Origin: a virus
DNA: 46,995 nucleotides
Strand: one strand, 5' to 3'
IMG/VR virus record: IMGVR_UViG_3300008459_000083
Coordinates: 1 to 46,995 of that record
Position numbers and translations under genes: made by a program. This document shows positions 1-6,322 of this stretch, one piece after another. The first letter of the stretch is position 1, and every line of letters begins with the position of its first letter. Below the pieces are notes generated by a model. That model was given only the letters and a program-made list of their open reading frames with translations, was not told where the DNA came from and searched no databases.

Positions 1-2
1 AT

Positions 3-62
3 CAAGCACACTTGTACAAACAGGGCCTTGACGGCTTTGAACTACTAGGACCACAACAATAA
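3..62 (+). CDS. C-terminal end of an unidentified protein (partial)
   Basis: An open frame enters from the left edge and ends at a TAA whose last base is the first base of the next ATG (TAATG). Only 19 codons are visible, reading QAHLYKQGLDGFELLGPQQ, so no function can be assigned. The one-base stop/start overlap suggests it is co-transcribed and translationally coupled with the next gene. The same junction type recurs in the virion block. Confidence 0.5.
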   Translation, partial: QAHLYKQGLDGFELLGPQQ

Positions 63-397
63 TGGCAGACTTATACACAATTTGGGCAGACAAAGAAGGC
101 GATATCTCAGACCTAGACTGGGTCAACGGAATGAAAAGTTTCTTTGATCATCTTATTTCTGAAGGCAAGATGCAAAGCTACAGGATCACTAGATGCAAAA
201 TGGGATTCCGTAGCATTGCAGACATGCCCGAATGGATGATCCTGATGGAATTTAAAAACATGGCTCAGATGGACGAGGCATTCAAGAGAGTTGCTCCACT
301 TGAAGGTGAATTAGAAACCAAACACAAAAGTTTCAATCAGTTTGTGAGTGGCAACATCCAGCACGCACTGTTCCGTGATTGGCCTGACCAGTTCTGA
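62..397 (+). CDS. small alpha/beta protein, DUF6614-like (function unknown)
   Basis: This 111-residue protein starts at the ATG overlapping the previous stop. It is soluble, with no signal peptide or membrane segment. The pattern is an opening strand (LYTIWADK), an acidic helix around residues 14-34 (DLDWVNGMKSFFDHLISEG), a strand-turn-strand (SYRITRCKMGF) and a second helix ending near residue 75. This fits a ferredoxin-like dimeric alpha/beta-barrel fold and resembles, from memory, the DUF6614/YCII-like small proteins of marine bacteria. No catalytic residues can be named. It is the last plus-strand gene before the converging minus-strand block. The ORF is convincing; the family link is tentative. 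Confidence 0.7.
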   Translation: MADLYTIWADKEGDISDLDWVNGMKSFFDHLISEGKMQSYRITRCKMGFRSIADMPEWMILMEFKNMAQMDEAFKRVAPLEGELETKHKSFNQFVSGNIQHALFRDWPDQF

Positions 398-413
398 GAT
401 CTCTTAGAGATCT
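397..413 (+). other. perfect 7-bp hairpin at gene end
   Basis: AGATCTC (397-403) and GAGATCT (407-413) are perfect inverted repeats around a TTA loop. The hairpin starts on the last base of the stop codon of the 62-397 gene. No T-tract follows directly, so it is not a classical terminator alone. It may act with the next hairpin and T-run. Confidence 0.45.
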
Positions 414-447
414 ATTGATTCGCTGTCGCTCATCAATTATTGTTTTT
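414..447 (+). terminator. possible rho-independent terminator (weak)
   Basis: ATTGAT (414-419) pairs with ATCAAT (432-437) across a 12-base loop, and the T-rich run TTATTGTTTTT follows (437-447). The stem is short and AT-rich, so this is a weak candidate. Its position just after the last plus-strand gene and before converging genes supports a terminator role. Confidence 0.35.
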
Positions 448-473
448 CCGTATTATCCAGATCTTGTGGTCAC

Positions 474-497
474 AATTCACCCAGTAACGGGTGAATT
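474..497. other. perfect 9-bp hairpin in convergent gap
   Basis: AATTCACCC (474-482) and GGGTGAATT (489-497) form a perfect 9-bp stem with a 6-base loop. It could form in RNA from either strand. No U-run follows on either strand, so it looks more like RNA structure or a protein-binding palindrome than an intrinsic terminator. Confidence 0.5.
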
Positions 498-753
498 TGA
501 TCTGCATTATCCGAGTCGGAGCAGTCACTTCGTTCTGATGAGATTGTAGTTTCCTACACGGAGGCGGTTGACCGGTACCCCCTACTCAAGCTTCACATAT
601 CAACGGAACCCTAGTGACCCGAGAAGAACCAAGTCCTATAAGCATGAGTTGTGTCTTTTTCACAGAGCTCAAACCATTTGTTGCCTTAAGTTAGCATTTG
701 CCTTGCACACACAAGATTATCCGGACCGGGTATCTCACCGTTCCTCCTTGCGA

Positions 754-769
754 GTCGAGCTGCCTCGAC
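754..769 (-). other. perfect 6-bp stem-loop just after the GIY-YIG stop
   Basis: On the minus strand GTCGAG-GCAG-CTCGAC folds into a 6-bp stem with a 4-base loop, starting 4 bases after the TAG stop of the GIY-YIG gene (774-776). No U-run follows, so it may be a processing or 3'-end-stabilising stem rather than an intrinsic terminator. Confidence 0.4.
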
Positions 770-773
770 CAAA

Positions 774-1205
774 CTAGGTGCTTAATTTGCGGATATGGCT
801 ACCATGCACACGCACTTGAATGTGTCCATTGTACCAGTCATCCGACTCTAATACACGTCTTGAGAATTGTTCGCGAGCTTCTATGTAACTACATTCAGCC
901 TTGGACCTACAGTAGTATAATATTTCGCGAGTGAAGTTGTCAGCGCCCAGCGCCAGGATGTCTTTGTTGAGTTGTTCGTTGCTGCCGTAGTAAGTCTGCC
1001 AGTCCGATTCGATTTTGCCACGTATTTTCTTGCGTTTCTTGTTGCCGTTCTTGAGTTTTACTACCTTATATGTTGTCTTGCTAAATTTTGCTAATTTTTT
1101 TCCAATATACTTTCTGCCGGTTGTGTTATTTGTGATCAAATAAACAAAACCCACGCAATCTTCGGGTAACACTTCAATAGTTTTGCTTTCGAATAGCCAT
1201 GACAT
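774..1205 (-). CDS. GIY-YIG family endonuclease, phage type
   Basis: This 143-residue protein carries a GIY-YIG signature near the N-terminus: GFVYLITNNTTGRKYIGKK (from about residue 19), with the two tripeptides degenerate as FVY and YIG. A basic stretch (KNGNKKRKKIRGK, about 52-64), an SDWQTYYGSNEQL segment (about 68-80) and a YIEAREQF helix carrying the likely catalytic glutamate follow. The end, YNGHIQVRVHGSHIRKL, matches the usual end of this family in marine T4-like phages as I remember it, so the gene looks complete. Members cut DNA and are often selfish or nicking enzymes. It lies 30 bases downstream of gp46. No clear Shine-Dalgarno site is visible. The fold is confident; the role is not. 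Confidence 0.8.
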   Translation of the reverse strand: MSWLFESKTIEVLPEDCVGFVYLITNNTTGRKYIGKKLAKFSKTTYKVVKLKNGNKKRKKIRGKIESDWQTYYGSNEQLNKDILALGADNFTREILYYCRSKAECSYIEAREQFSRRVLESDDWYNGHIQVRVHGSHIRKLST

Positions 1206-1235
1206 GGACTATTGTTTATGACCGATGTCAGACCA

Positions 1236-2999
1236 CTAGGCAATTTCTACATCCGTATTGTAACTGGTAAAGCCGTTTTCTTTGACCACTTTGAGTATGT
1301 TTTCCACACGCCCAGCCAACTCGTCTCTATGGCTTACCAACCATATGCTCTTGTGACGTTCACGACTCATGTGTTTGAGCAAGGCCAAGGCATTTTCTAC
1401 ACCCTGTGTGTCTAGGCCCGAGTCGATCATTTCGTCTATAAACAACACATTGATAGGTTGATACAGACTTTCAAACACATCACGGAATGCCCAGCTCATG
1501 CTCAGGATCAAACGATTGCGTTCGCCACGACTTAGGTTATCAAAATCTAACTCACGTCCCAGCTCTTCAATGCTCACAGTCAAATCGTTCTGGAACACCA
1601 CAGTGTGTGGCAAGCCAATCCTGTCCAAGTAGTAGGTGAGTCGGGCATTTAAATAAGTCAAATTCTGTTCAATGATCTTCTTGCGTATAAAACTGTCCTT
1701 GCTGGTCAGCAATTTGAGCAAGAAGTCTTGATGTTCTTGCAATCTAGTGAGTTCATTTAGTGTGTCATACGTGACCACTTGCAGGGCCTGTCCTTGCATG
1801 TCCGCTATCTGTTCACCGTAAGGATCTGTTTCGGCCTGTTTATTTTCCAACTGCGTTTGCAGTGCGGCCATGCTAGATCTATGATCAATGGCATCTTCTT
1901 CACGATCATAGAACATGACCGGTGGCCGGCCTAACGTGCCCAGGGACGTGTGGGCAGTCTCAAGTTCTGATAAGAGCTGTGTATGTCCCGAGCACGCTTC
2001 TCGCGCTCGCTCCAGATCAGCCTGCTTACCTTCCAGGACCTGTTGGTGCTTATAGTCGTGGAAAGCCTGCCCGCAGGTGTGACATGTATGTGATTCAAGT
2101 GTCGCAATCTCCTTGCCAAGCTTCTCAATGCTTTTGTTCTCGCGGTCTTTATCAAGCTTCGTGCGGGAGATCTGTCCAGCCAGGTCGTTAAGGTCCTTGC
2201 GCTTCTGATCCCATACTTTGTGCGCCTTGTGGGCCTGTATCTCGGCTTCAATGTCAATCTTCTTGAGTTCTTCAAGCGCGGTTTCAAGTTTTTCAATCTC
2301 TTCTTCATGTTTAGTCACCCATAAGGTCTGTCTACGTCGCAAGGCTTCAATCTGTTCTTCAATACGTTTGTTGGCTTCTTGAACTGCCCTAATACGGAAC
2401 TCTTCCTGCTGTATGGCCTCTTTGGTTTGTCTATTGTGTTCTTTGATCCGATCAGCCCGTTCACTGAGCAAGGTAATGCCCAGTAATTGTTCAATGATGA
2501 TTCTCTGATCGTTGGCCTTCAAACTCAAGAACGGTTCGGTGTAGGTGTTGAGTGCCAGGATGTGTTTGAACATGTCATGACTGAGACCCAGTGTGTGTTC
2601 AATGGCATCTTGTGTTTCTCTACTGTCACCTTGAGAATCATCGGTGATTTCTTGTTCTTTGTTGTTGACGTAAAACTTCAACACATTGGGTTTGCGCCCA
2701 CGTTCAATTCGATATTCGGCACCGTTGACCACAAAGTCCAAACTGACCATCATGCCTTTGCTGTTGGTCTTGTTGACCAGATTGTCTTTGCGTATGTTGC
2801 TGAGTGCCTGCCCATATAGGCTGTAGCTGAGTGCGTTGATTATGGTGGTCTTGCCTGTGCCATTGCGACTGCCGTCGCCTCCGAGGTCCAGATTTTCTCC
2901 CAGGACTAGGGTCAGATCTTTTCGATCAAAATCAATGCCTTGTGTGCTGTTACCCACACTCATAAAGTTTTTAACGGTTAGTTTTTTTATTTGGATCAT
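1236..2999 (-). CDS. gp46: recombination endonuclease subunit gp46 (Rad50/SbcC-like ATPase)
   Basis: This 587-residue ATPase partners gp47 to process DNA ends for phage recombination and recombination-dependent replication. The Walker A motif NGTGKTT is at 46-52. A coiled coil (about 180-300) leads to a zinc hook C306-H-T-C309, and a second coil (about 320-430) follows. The ABC signature LSRGERNRLIL (about 489-499) and Walker B with catalytic glutamate NVLFIDE (about 517-523) come next, then the SHRDEL switch region. The length is close to T4 gp46 (560). The start ATG is 8 bases after the amidinotransferase stop, has no Shine-Dalgarno site, and is preceded by TATAAT ending 7 bases upstream. 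It is complete, with all key motifs present. Confidence 0.95.
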   Translation of the reverse strand: MIQIKKLTVKNFMSVGNSTQGIDFDRKDLTLVLGENLDLGGDGSRNGTGKTTIINALSYSLYGQALSNIRKDNLVNKTNSKGMMVSLDFVVNGAEYRIERGRKPNVLKFYVNNKEQEITDDSQGDSRETQDAIEHTLGLSHDMFKHILALNTYTEPFLSLKANDQRIIIEQLLGITLLSERADRIKEHNRQTKEAIQQEEFRIRAVQEANKRIEEQIEALRRRQTLWVTKHEEEIEKLETALEELKKIDIEAEIQAHKAHKVWDQKRKDLNDLAGQISRTKLDKDRENKSIEKLGKEIATLESHTCHTCGQAFHDYKHQQVLEGKQADLERAREACSGHTQLLSELETAHTSLGTLGRPPVMFYDREEDAIDHRSSMAALQTQLENKQAETDPYGEQIADMQGQALQVVTYDTLNELTRLQEHQDFLLKLLTSKDSFIRKKIIEQNLTYLNARLTYYLDRIGLPHTVVFQNDLTVSIEELGRELDFDNLSRGERNRLILSMSWAFRDVFESLYQPINVLFIDEMIDSGLDTQGVENALALLKHMSRERHKSIWLVSHRDELAGRVENILKVVKENGFTSYNTDVEIA

Positions 3000-3006
3000 G
3001 GATTTA

Positions 3007-3012
3007 ATTATA
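3007..3012 (-). promoter_or_regulatory. -10-like box abutting the gp46 start
   Basis: TATAAT on the minus strand ends 7 bases before the gp46 ATG (2997-2999). The best -35 match, TAGACC, is 18 bases upstream and weak. If active, transcription would begin at or near the start codon and give a leaderless mRNA. The box overlaps the stop codon of the preceding gene, so it could be chance. Confidence 0.3.
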
Positions 3013-4225
3013 ACACATTACCGCGGTGTAGGTCTAGAGTCAAACAGTGTAGACCACAGTCCACAAAAAATCTGTGTCGCCAAGGCACAACCACTGGATC
3101 TATGCCTCTTTGTTTTAGTTGACGAAAAATATCTGGATCGTGATTACTTACACAAACGGTTTCGGGATTTACGGCCAATACATTGACATCAAACACAGTC
3201 TCATGCACATGCCCGGTCCAATCACGCAGGTATAGTTCCACAAAATTTGTAAATTCCTCATTGTGCTCTTGGCCCGGAACCCACCAGCGTCCACCCACAC
3301 GCTGTTGCATGATTGAAAAATCATCTAGATGACTCAGATAACTTTCTGCAGGAACTCCAATCACATGGTATCCAGGAAAATGTCGTGCATAATCAATCAA
3401 AGGATCAATGCCTAATATGGTCTGTTGACCCAGTATCACAAAACAACCGTCGGTGTGGCCGGCTTTGGTGTTTATTTGACTGACAGTGCGTGATCCAATG
3501 CTCATGTGTTCACGAATCCATCCAGCATAGTCACAGTATTCGATACAATCGACCACAATGTGATCGTTGACCAGCATGATATTGGGGCCTGCTAGCCAGT
3601 GTACTTCTTTGGTTTCATAACACAAGTCCCAAGCAAACTGATCCAGTTCTTGTTGTATAAAAGGATGGCTGGATCTAGCGCCTTGCACATAGTCCTCAAA
3701 ACAGGGCCAGTCGGGTCCGGCCAGTTCGGCATATTTGTTGCGACAGTACCAGGTATCCACTTGAGGATTGTAACAATCCTGCACCCGAGCCATGCGGTTG
3801 TAATAAAATTCTTTGTTGATGGTCGATAGATCTACCAGATGAGTTGAGTTGTAGTTGGCCACGCAATCGTCTACCAATCGGTTGTTTTGATCGAGAGGAC
3901 TTACTTTGTACATGATGTCGCCAATTACACTGTGGCAATCTCGAGGATTCACAGGGGGTATCAAAAATTGTTGAGTCTGTTCGTGATGCTCTACAAACTG
4001 ATCCACTGTGGGCAATCGAGGTCTTACAACTTGAGAGCCGTGTTGTGTTAGGATTTTTTCAAACGTGTCTAGATCTTGATTGATTTCGTCTGCAATACGC
4101 ATGAGAGGTTCACGTATGCTGGCATTGGTAATAAATCTAAAATATTCTGGCGTATAATAATTGCCCAACACCACAGCTCGCAGTTCGTCGTAGGTGTTGT
4201 TTTTATAATAGATCCCTTGACTCAT
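3008..4225 (-). CDS. amidinotransferase-fold enzyme (glycine amidinotransferase-like)
   Basis: This 405-residue protein resembles the arginine:glycine amidinotransferase/deiminase superfamily. The N-terminus has the family opening (YDELRAVVLGNYYTPEY, about 12-28). The centre has AGHTDGCFVILGQQ with the likely catalytic H257 and D259. The C-terminus has FFVDCGLHCLTLDLHR with the likely nucleophile C394, matching the HCxTxDxxR end of the family. Known members move an amidino group from arginine to an amine or hydrolyse guanidines. The region matching the third catalytic residue of GATM reads AGPNIM (212-217), where Asp would be expected, so activity or substrate may differ. The gene lies between gp47 and gp46 and overlaps gp47 by ATGA, so it is co-expressed with them. 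The fold is fairly sure; substrate and role are unknown. Confidence 0.75.
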   Translation of the reverse strand: MSQGIYYKNNTYDELRAVVLGNYYTPEYFRFITNASIREPLMRIADEINQDLDTFEKILTQHGSQVVRPRLPTVDQFVEHHEQTQQFLIPPVNPRDCHSVIGDIMYKVSPLDQNNRLVDDCVANYNSTHLVDLSTINKEFYYNRMARVQDCYNPQVDTWYCRNKYAELAGPDWPCFEDYVQGARSSHPFIQQELDQFAWDLCYETKEVHWLAGPNIMLVNDHIVVDCIEYCDYAGWIREHMSIGSRTVSQINTKAGHTDGCFVILGQQTILGIDPLIDYARHFPGYHVIGVPAESYLSHLDDFSIMQQRVGGRWWVPGQEHNEEFTNFVELYLRDWTGHVHETVFDVNVLAVNPETVCVSNHDPDIFRQLKQRGIDPVVVPWRHRFFVDCGLHCLTLDLHRGNVL

Positions 4226-5235
4226 AGATTTTGATAGATTTTCAACAACATCTTAGGATCGTAAAACTCACTTTCAATGTTGGTCAGTTGGTCAGTAACA
4301 ATTTGATCCACACTTTCAAACTTGATTTCTCCTGGTGCCATGTCGGTGTCTACTGTGTTGTTTTTTACCGGAATCAAGGCCATTTCTCGCAAGTGGTAAT
4401 CTCGTACAAAGGTATCCTTGATAAAGTTGGCTTCTTCATAGCTGATGTCAATGTCCAGCTCCACACGCACATGCATGTTCTGGGCCAGCAGGTCCGGAGC
4501 ATGATCTATGACCTGACTCAATTTTAGTACCTTGTACAAAGGTTGTCCTGGCCAGGCGTGGAACACTGGATCTTTTCCCCATTCCAAAGTCATCATGCCA
4601 CGTGCAGTATCGCCAGCATCGGCATAATTGTGTGGGAAACAGTTGCCAATGTAATGTATATTTTTCTTTTGCTGTCGCAAGTGGAAGTGTCCAGAAAATA
4701 CCCGGTCAAAGTTTCCAAAGTGATCAACTTGTATTTCTCCATGATCGGGCATTTCCACCATAGCGTTCATTTTAAAATGTGGCAGTTCAAAGTGTCCAAA
4801 CATGTATTGACCTTTTAACTTGGGAATACGCTTGTGATCGTCTCCGACCAACCAGGGCGCAATTACCACATCGCCATCCTGGAACCAATCGTTGACAATC
4901 TGTATGTTGGGTATGTGTCGAGCCCATTCAGTTGAATAGATATCACGCTTGTCACGATAGTACAAGTCATGATTGCCTGGGATAAAATAAAAGCGATCAA
5001 ATGCGGCACTTAACTTTTCCAGACTACGCAGGCTGTACTGCAAGGTCTGCATGTTCAAAGCTGCACGTTGGTGGCTCCAGTCGCCCAAGAACATACCAGT
5101 TTCGCAACCGTTTTCTTTGGCAGTTTTTATAAACCAGTCAATAAAATTGCTACAGTCTTGATTGTGTGCCAGACTATTTGATTTTAGACCAAAGTGAATA
5201 TCAGTGCAGACTGCAACTTTTTTAAATAGACTCAT
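4222..5235 (-). CDS. gp47: recombination endonuclease subunit gp47 (Mre11/SbcD-like nuclease)
   Basis: This 337-residue metallophosphoesterase is the nuclease partner of gp46. All phosphoesterase motifs are visible in order: DIHFG (D12, H14), GDWSH (about 51-55), GNHD (about 87-90), GHFELPH and GHFHLR (about 185). The length matches T4 gp47 (339). The C-terminal part would cap the nuclease and bind the gp46 coiled coil. Its stop overlaps the amidinotransferase start by ATGA. The ATG at 5235 has no Shine-Dalgarno site, but a -10/-35 pair sits directly upstream, suggesting a leaderless message. The gene is intact. Confidence 0.95.
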   Translation of the reverse strand: MSLFKKVAVCTDIHFGLKSNSLAHNQDCSNFIDWFIKTAKENGCETGMFLGDWSHQRAALNMQTLQYSLRSLEKLSAAFDRFYFIPGNHDLYYRDKRDIYSTEWARHIPNIQIVNDWFQDGDVVIAPWLVGDDHKRIPKLKGQYMFGHFELPHFKMNAMVEMPDHGEIQVDHFGNFDRVFSGHFHLRQQKKNIHYIGNCFPHNYADAGDTARGMMTLEWGKDPVFHAWPGQPLYKVLKLSQVIDHAPDLLAQNMHVRVELDIDISYEEANFIKDTFVRDYHLREMALIPVKNNTVDTDMAPGEIKFESVDQIVTDQLTNIESEFYDPKMLLKIYQNL

Positions 5236-5242
5236 AGATTAT

Positions 5243-5271
5243 AGTATACACTATGAGTTTTGACTTTGCAA
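5243..5271 (-). promoter_or_regulatory. sigma70-like promoter for gp47, possibly leaderless
   Basis: On the minus strand TTGCAA (5271-5266) and TATACT (5248-5243) are separated by 17 bases, near the sigma70 consensus with ideal spacing. The -10 box ends 7 bases before the gp47 ATG, so the predicted start site falls on the start codon. No ribosome site is present. It would drive gp47, the amidinotransferase, gp46 and the GIY-YIG gene. Confidence 0.4.
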
Positions 5272-5280
5272 GTGCTTTGG

Positions 5281-6210
5281 CTAAGTTTCGTTGTTGTACT
5301 CGGCTGTGTCAATGTTTGTAACTATCATACCTGAATTGGGATTTTTCTTGCCAGCATTCTGACGAGTCCAGCTGGGATTGAGTCCGTTCATTTCCAACAT
5401 GTCGTCACGAATGTTTTGATTTTTCTTTTCTAGATTCAGGATCCGGGTAAAACTATTGGTGATAGCAGCAGTGTAATAGGCAAACGGATTTTGACTCTTG
5501 CTTTCATCAAACTGTAGGCCGATCTGACTGAGTTGCAACAGGGCCTGTCCGCGCATTTCTTCGTTATAGGTGTAGCCACGCCAGTTGCTGCGTGTGGCAT
5601 AGCGTTCACACAATTTCATGAACATGGTGGCCAACTTGCGTGTCATGGTTCCGTGATCCTTGCTGAATTCGCCATGCTCAAAGTCGCCACTCCAGTGACT
5701 TTTGCCCACCTGATATGGTTGTTTGTTTTCGTCCAGGCGATAGTGATAAAATGGAGGAAAGTTCAGCCTTACATGTTTTTCATCCAACACAGGAACTTCC
5801 AACAAGTCGGCCAGGGGATCTTCTTCATCCAACAATTCTAATTCAAAAATGTCTTCAATTTTTTTCTTCTTGGCCTGTGACTTGGGCACTTTTTTTGGAG
5901 CCATGGGTATGTGTTCCCAACAGGTGATTCTAAATACCAGGTCAGTATTGGGTATTTTTTTAGGATCCACAATGGTACCTTCGCGTTTTAAACGATCTGC
6001 ACGATTTCTTCTTGCTTCGGCAATGGTGCGTTGATTGATTTTTAACAACGTGGGCAGTATGATATCGTACTGATGATCCTGTACAGGATCGAGGTAGCTA
6101 CAGTAGGTATTCTTGCTTAGGTGTATTTCTTTTAAGATATCTCTATTGTTGAGATAGTTGACACGTGGTGCTGTTTTTGGTATTGCTAGTGTAGCGGTAG
6201 TGTTTGCCAC
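5281..6210 (-). CDS. gp55: late-transcription sigma factor, gp55-like, with a long insertion
   Basis: The C-terminal third is the gp55 core: LCERYATRSNWRGYTYNEEM, then QNPFAYYTAAITNSFTRIL and EKKNQNIRDDML. This matches T4 gp55, which directs the host polymerase to TAAATA promoters. I choose the GTG at 6210 (309 residues) because AGGAG lies 8 bases upstream and a late-promoter motif lies just before that; a TTG at 6255 would add 15 residues but precedes the likely transcription start. T4 gp55 is about 185 residues. Here the opening NYLNNRDILKEI is separated from the core by about 150 extra residues with a lysine run and an acidic-hydrophobic stretch (IEDIFELELLDEEDPL). The last 30 residues are polar, without an obvious clamp-binding tail. 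The sigma call is strong; the insertion's role is unknown. Confidence 0.85.
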   Translation of the reverse strand: MANTTATLAIPKTAPRVNYLNNRDILKEIHLSKNTYCSYLDPVQDHQYDIILPTLLKINQRTIAEARRNRADRLKREGTIVDPKKIPNTDLVFRITCWEHIPMAPKKVPKSQAKKKKIEDIFELELLDEEDPLADLLEVPVLDEKHVRLNFPPFYHYRLDENKQPYQVGKSHWSGDFEHGEFSKDHGTMTRKLATMFMKLCERYATRSNWRGYTYNEEMRGQALLQLSQIGLQFDESKSQNPFAYYTAAITNSFTRILNLEKKNQNIRDDMLEMNGLNPSWTRQNAGKKNPNSGMIVTNIDTAEYNNET

Positions 6211-6218
6211 TGGGAGAT

Positions 6219-6223
6219 CTCCT
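6219..6223 (-). promoter_or_regulatory. ribosome binding site deciding the gp55 start
   Basis: AGGAG on the minus strand lies 8 bases before GTG (6208-6210). No comparable site precedes the longer TTG start at 6255, so the shorter protein is preferred. Confidence 0.7.
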
Positions 6224-6230
6224 AATTGAT

Positions 6231-6238
6231 TATTTATT
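6231..6238 (-). promoter_or_regulatory. late-promoter motif upstream of gp55
   Basis: AATAAATA on the minus strand matches the T4 late consensus TATAAATA at 7 of 8 bases. It lies 20 bases before the chosen GTG, so transcription would start about 15 bases before the gene and include its ribosome site. This would put the late sigma factor under its own control. Confidence 0.5.
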
Positions 6239-6296
6239 GTAGCACAAAACTCCAAGTTGTCAACCAGAGATCATTATGTTAGCCGATTATTTTTTG

Positions 6297-6304
6297 GGTA
6301 AATA
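6297..6304 (+). promoter_or_regulatory. late-promoter motif for the virion block
   Basis: GGTAAATA lies 18 bases before the ATG of the gp48-like gene, in the short divergent gap between gp55 and the virion genes. It contains the TAAATA core of T4-type late promoters and faces away from the gp55 motif at 6231-6238. AGGAAA follows as a weak ribosome site. Confidence 0.55.
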
Positions 6305-6322
6305 CTACACAGGAAAAAGCAC

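Larger units (their letters stand above)
398..773. other. 376-base non-coding gap between converging genes, hairpin-rich
   Basis: The gap lies between a plus-strand gene ending at 397 and a minus-strand gene ending at 774. The short open frames inside it have no ribosome site and unnatural composition, so I call no gene. It holds perfect hairpins at 397-413, 474-497, 545-558 and 754-769, a weaker one at 414-437, and three copies of ATTATCC (452-458, 506-512, 716-722). On the minus strand the 545-558 hairpin is TGTAG-GAAA-CTACA with a GNRA-type tetraloop. I looked for tRNA and tmRNA signatures and saw none. A structured 3' UTR or non-coding RNA on the minus strand is possible. Confidence 0.5.

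Noticed and set aside
528-570. CTGATGA sequence resembling a hammerhead ribozyme core
   Set aside because: The required GAAA after stem II and the matching stems I and III are not present on the plus strand.
500-773. Possible tRNA or tmRNA in the convergent gap
   Set aside because: No T-loop (GGTTCRANTCC), CCA end, acceptor pairing or proteolysis-tag reading frame could be found on either strand.
568-934. Two overlapping short plus-strand frames in the convergent gap
   Set aside because: No ribosome sites, unnatural residue composition, and the second runs into the opposite-strand GIY-YIG gene.
5253-5321. Plus-strand 22-codon frame starting MSFDFASALAKF in the gp47 promoter region
   Set aside because: It has a start codon in good position relative to a TATAGT box, but ends after 22 codons, becomes Cys-rich and overlaps the end of gp55 on the other strand. 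It may be a gene remnant, but nothing supports expression.
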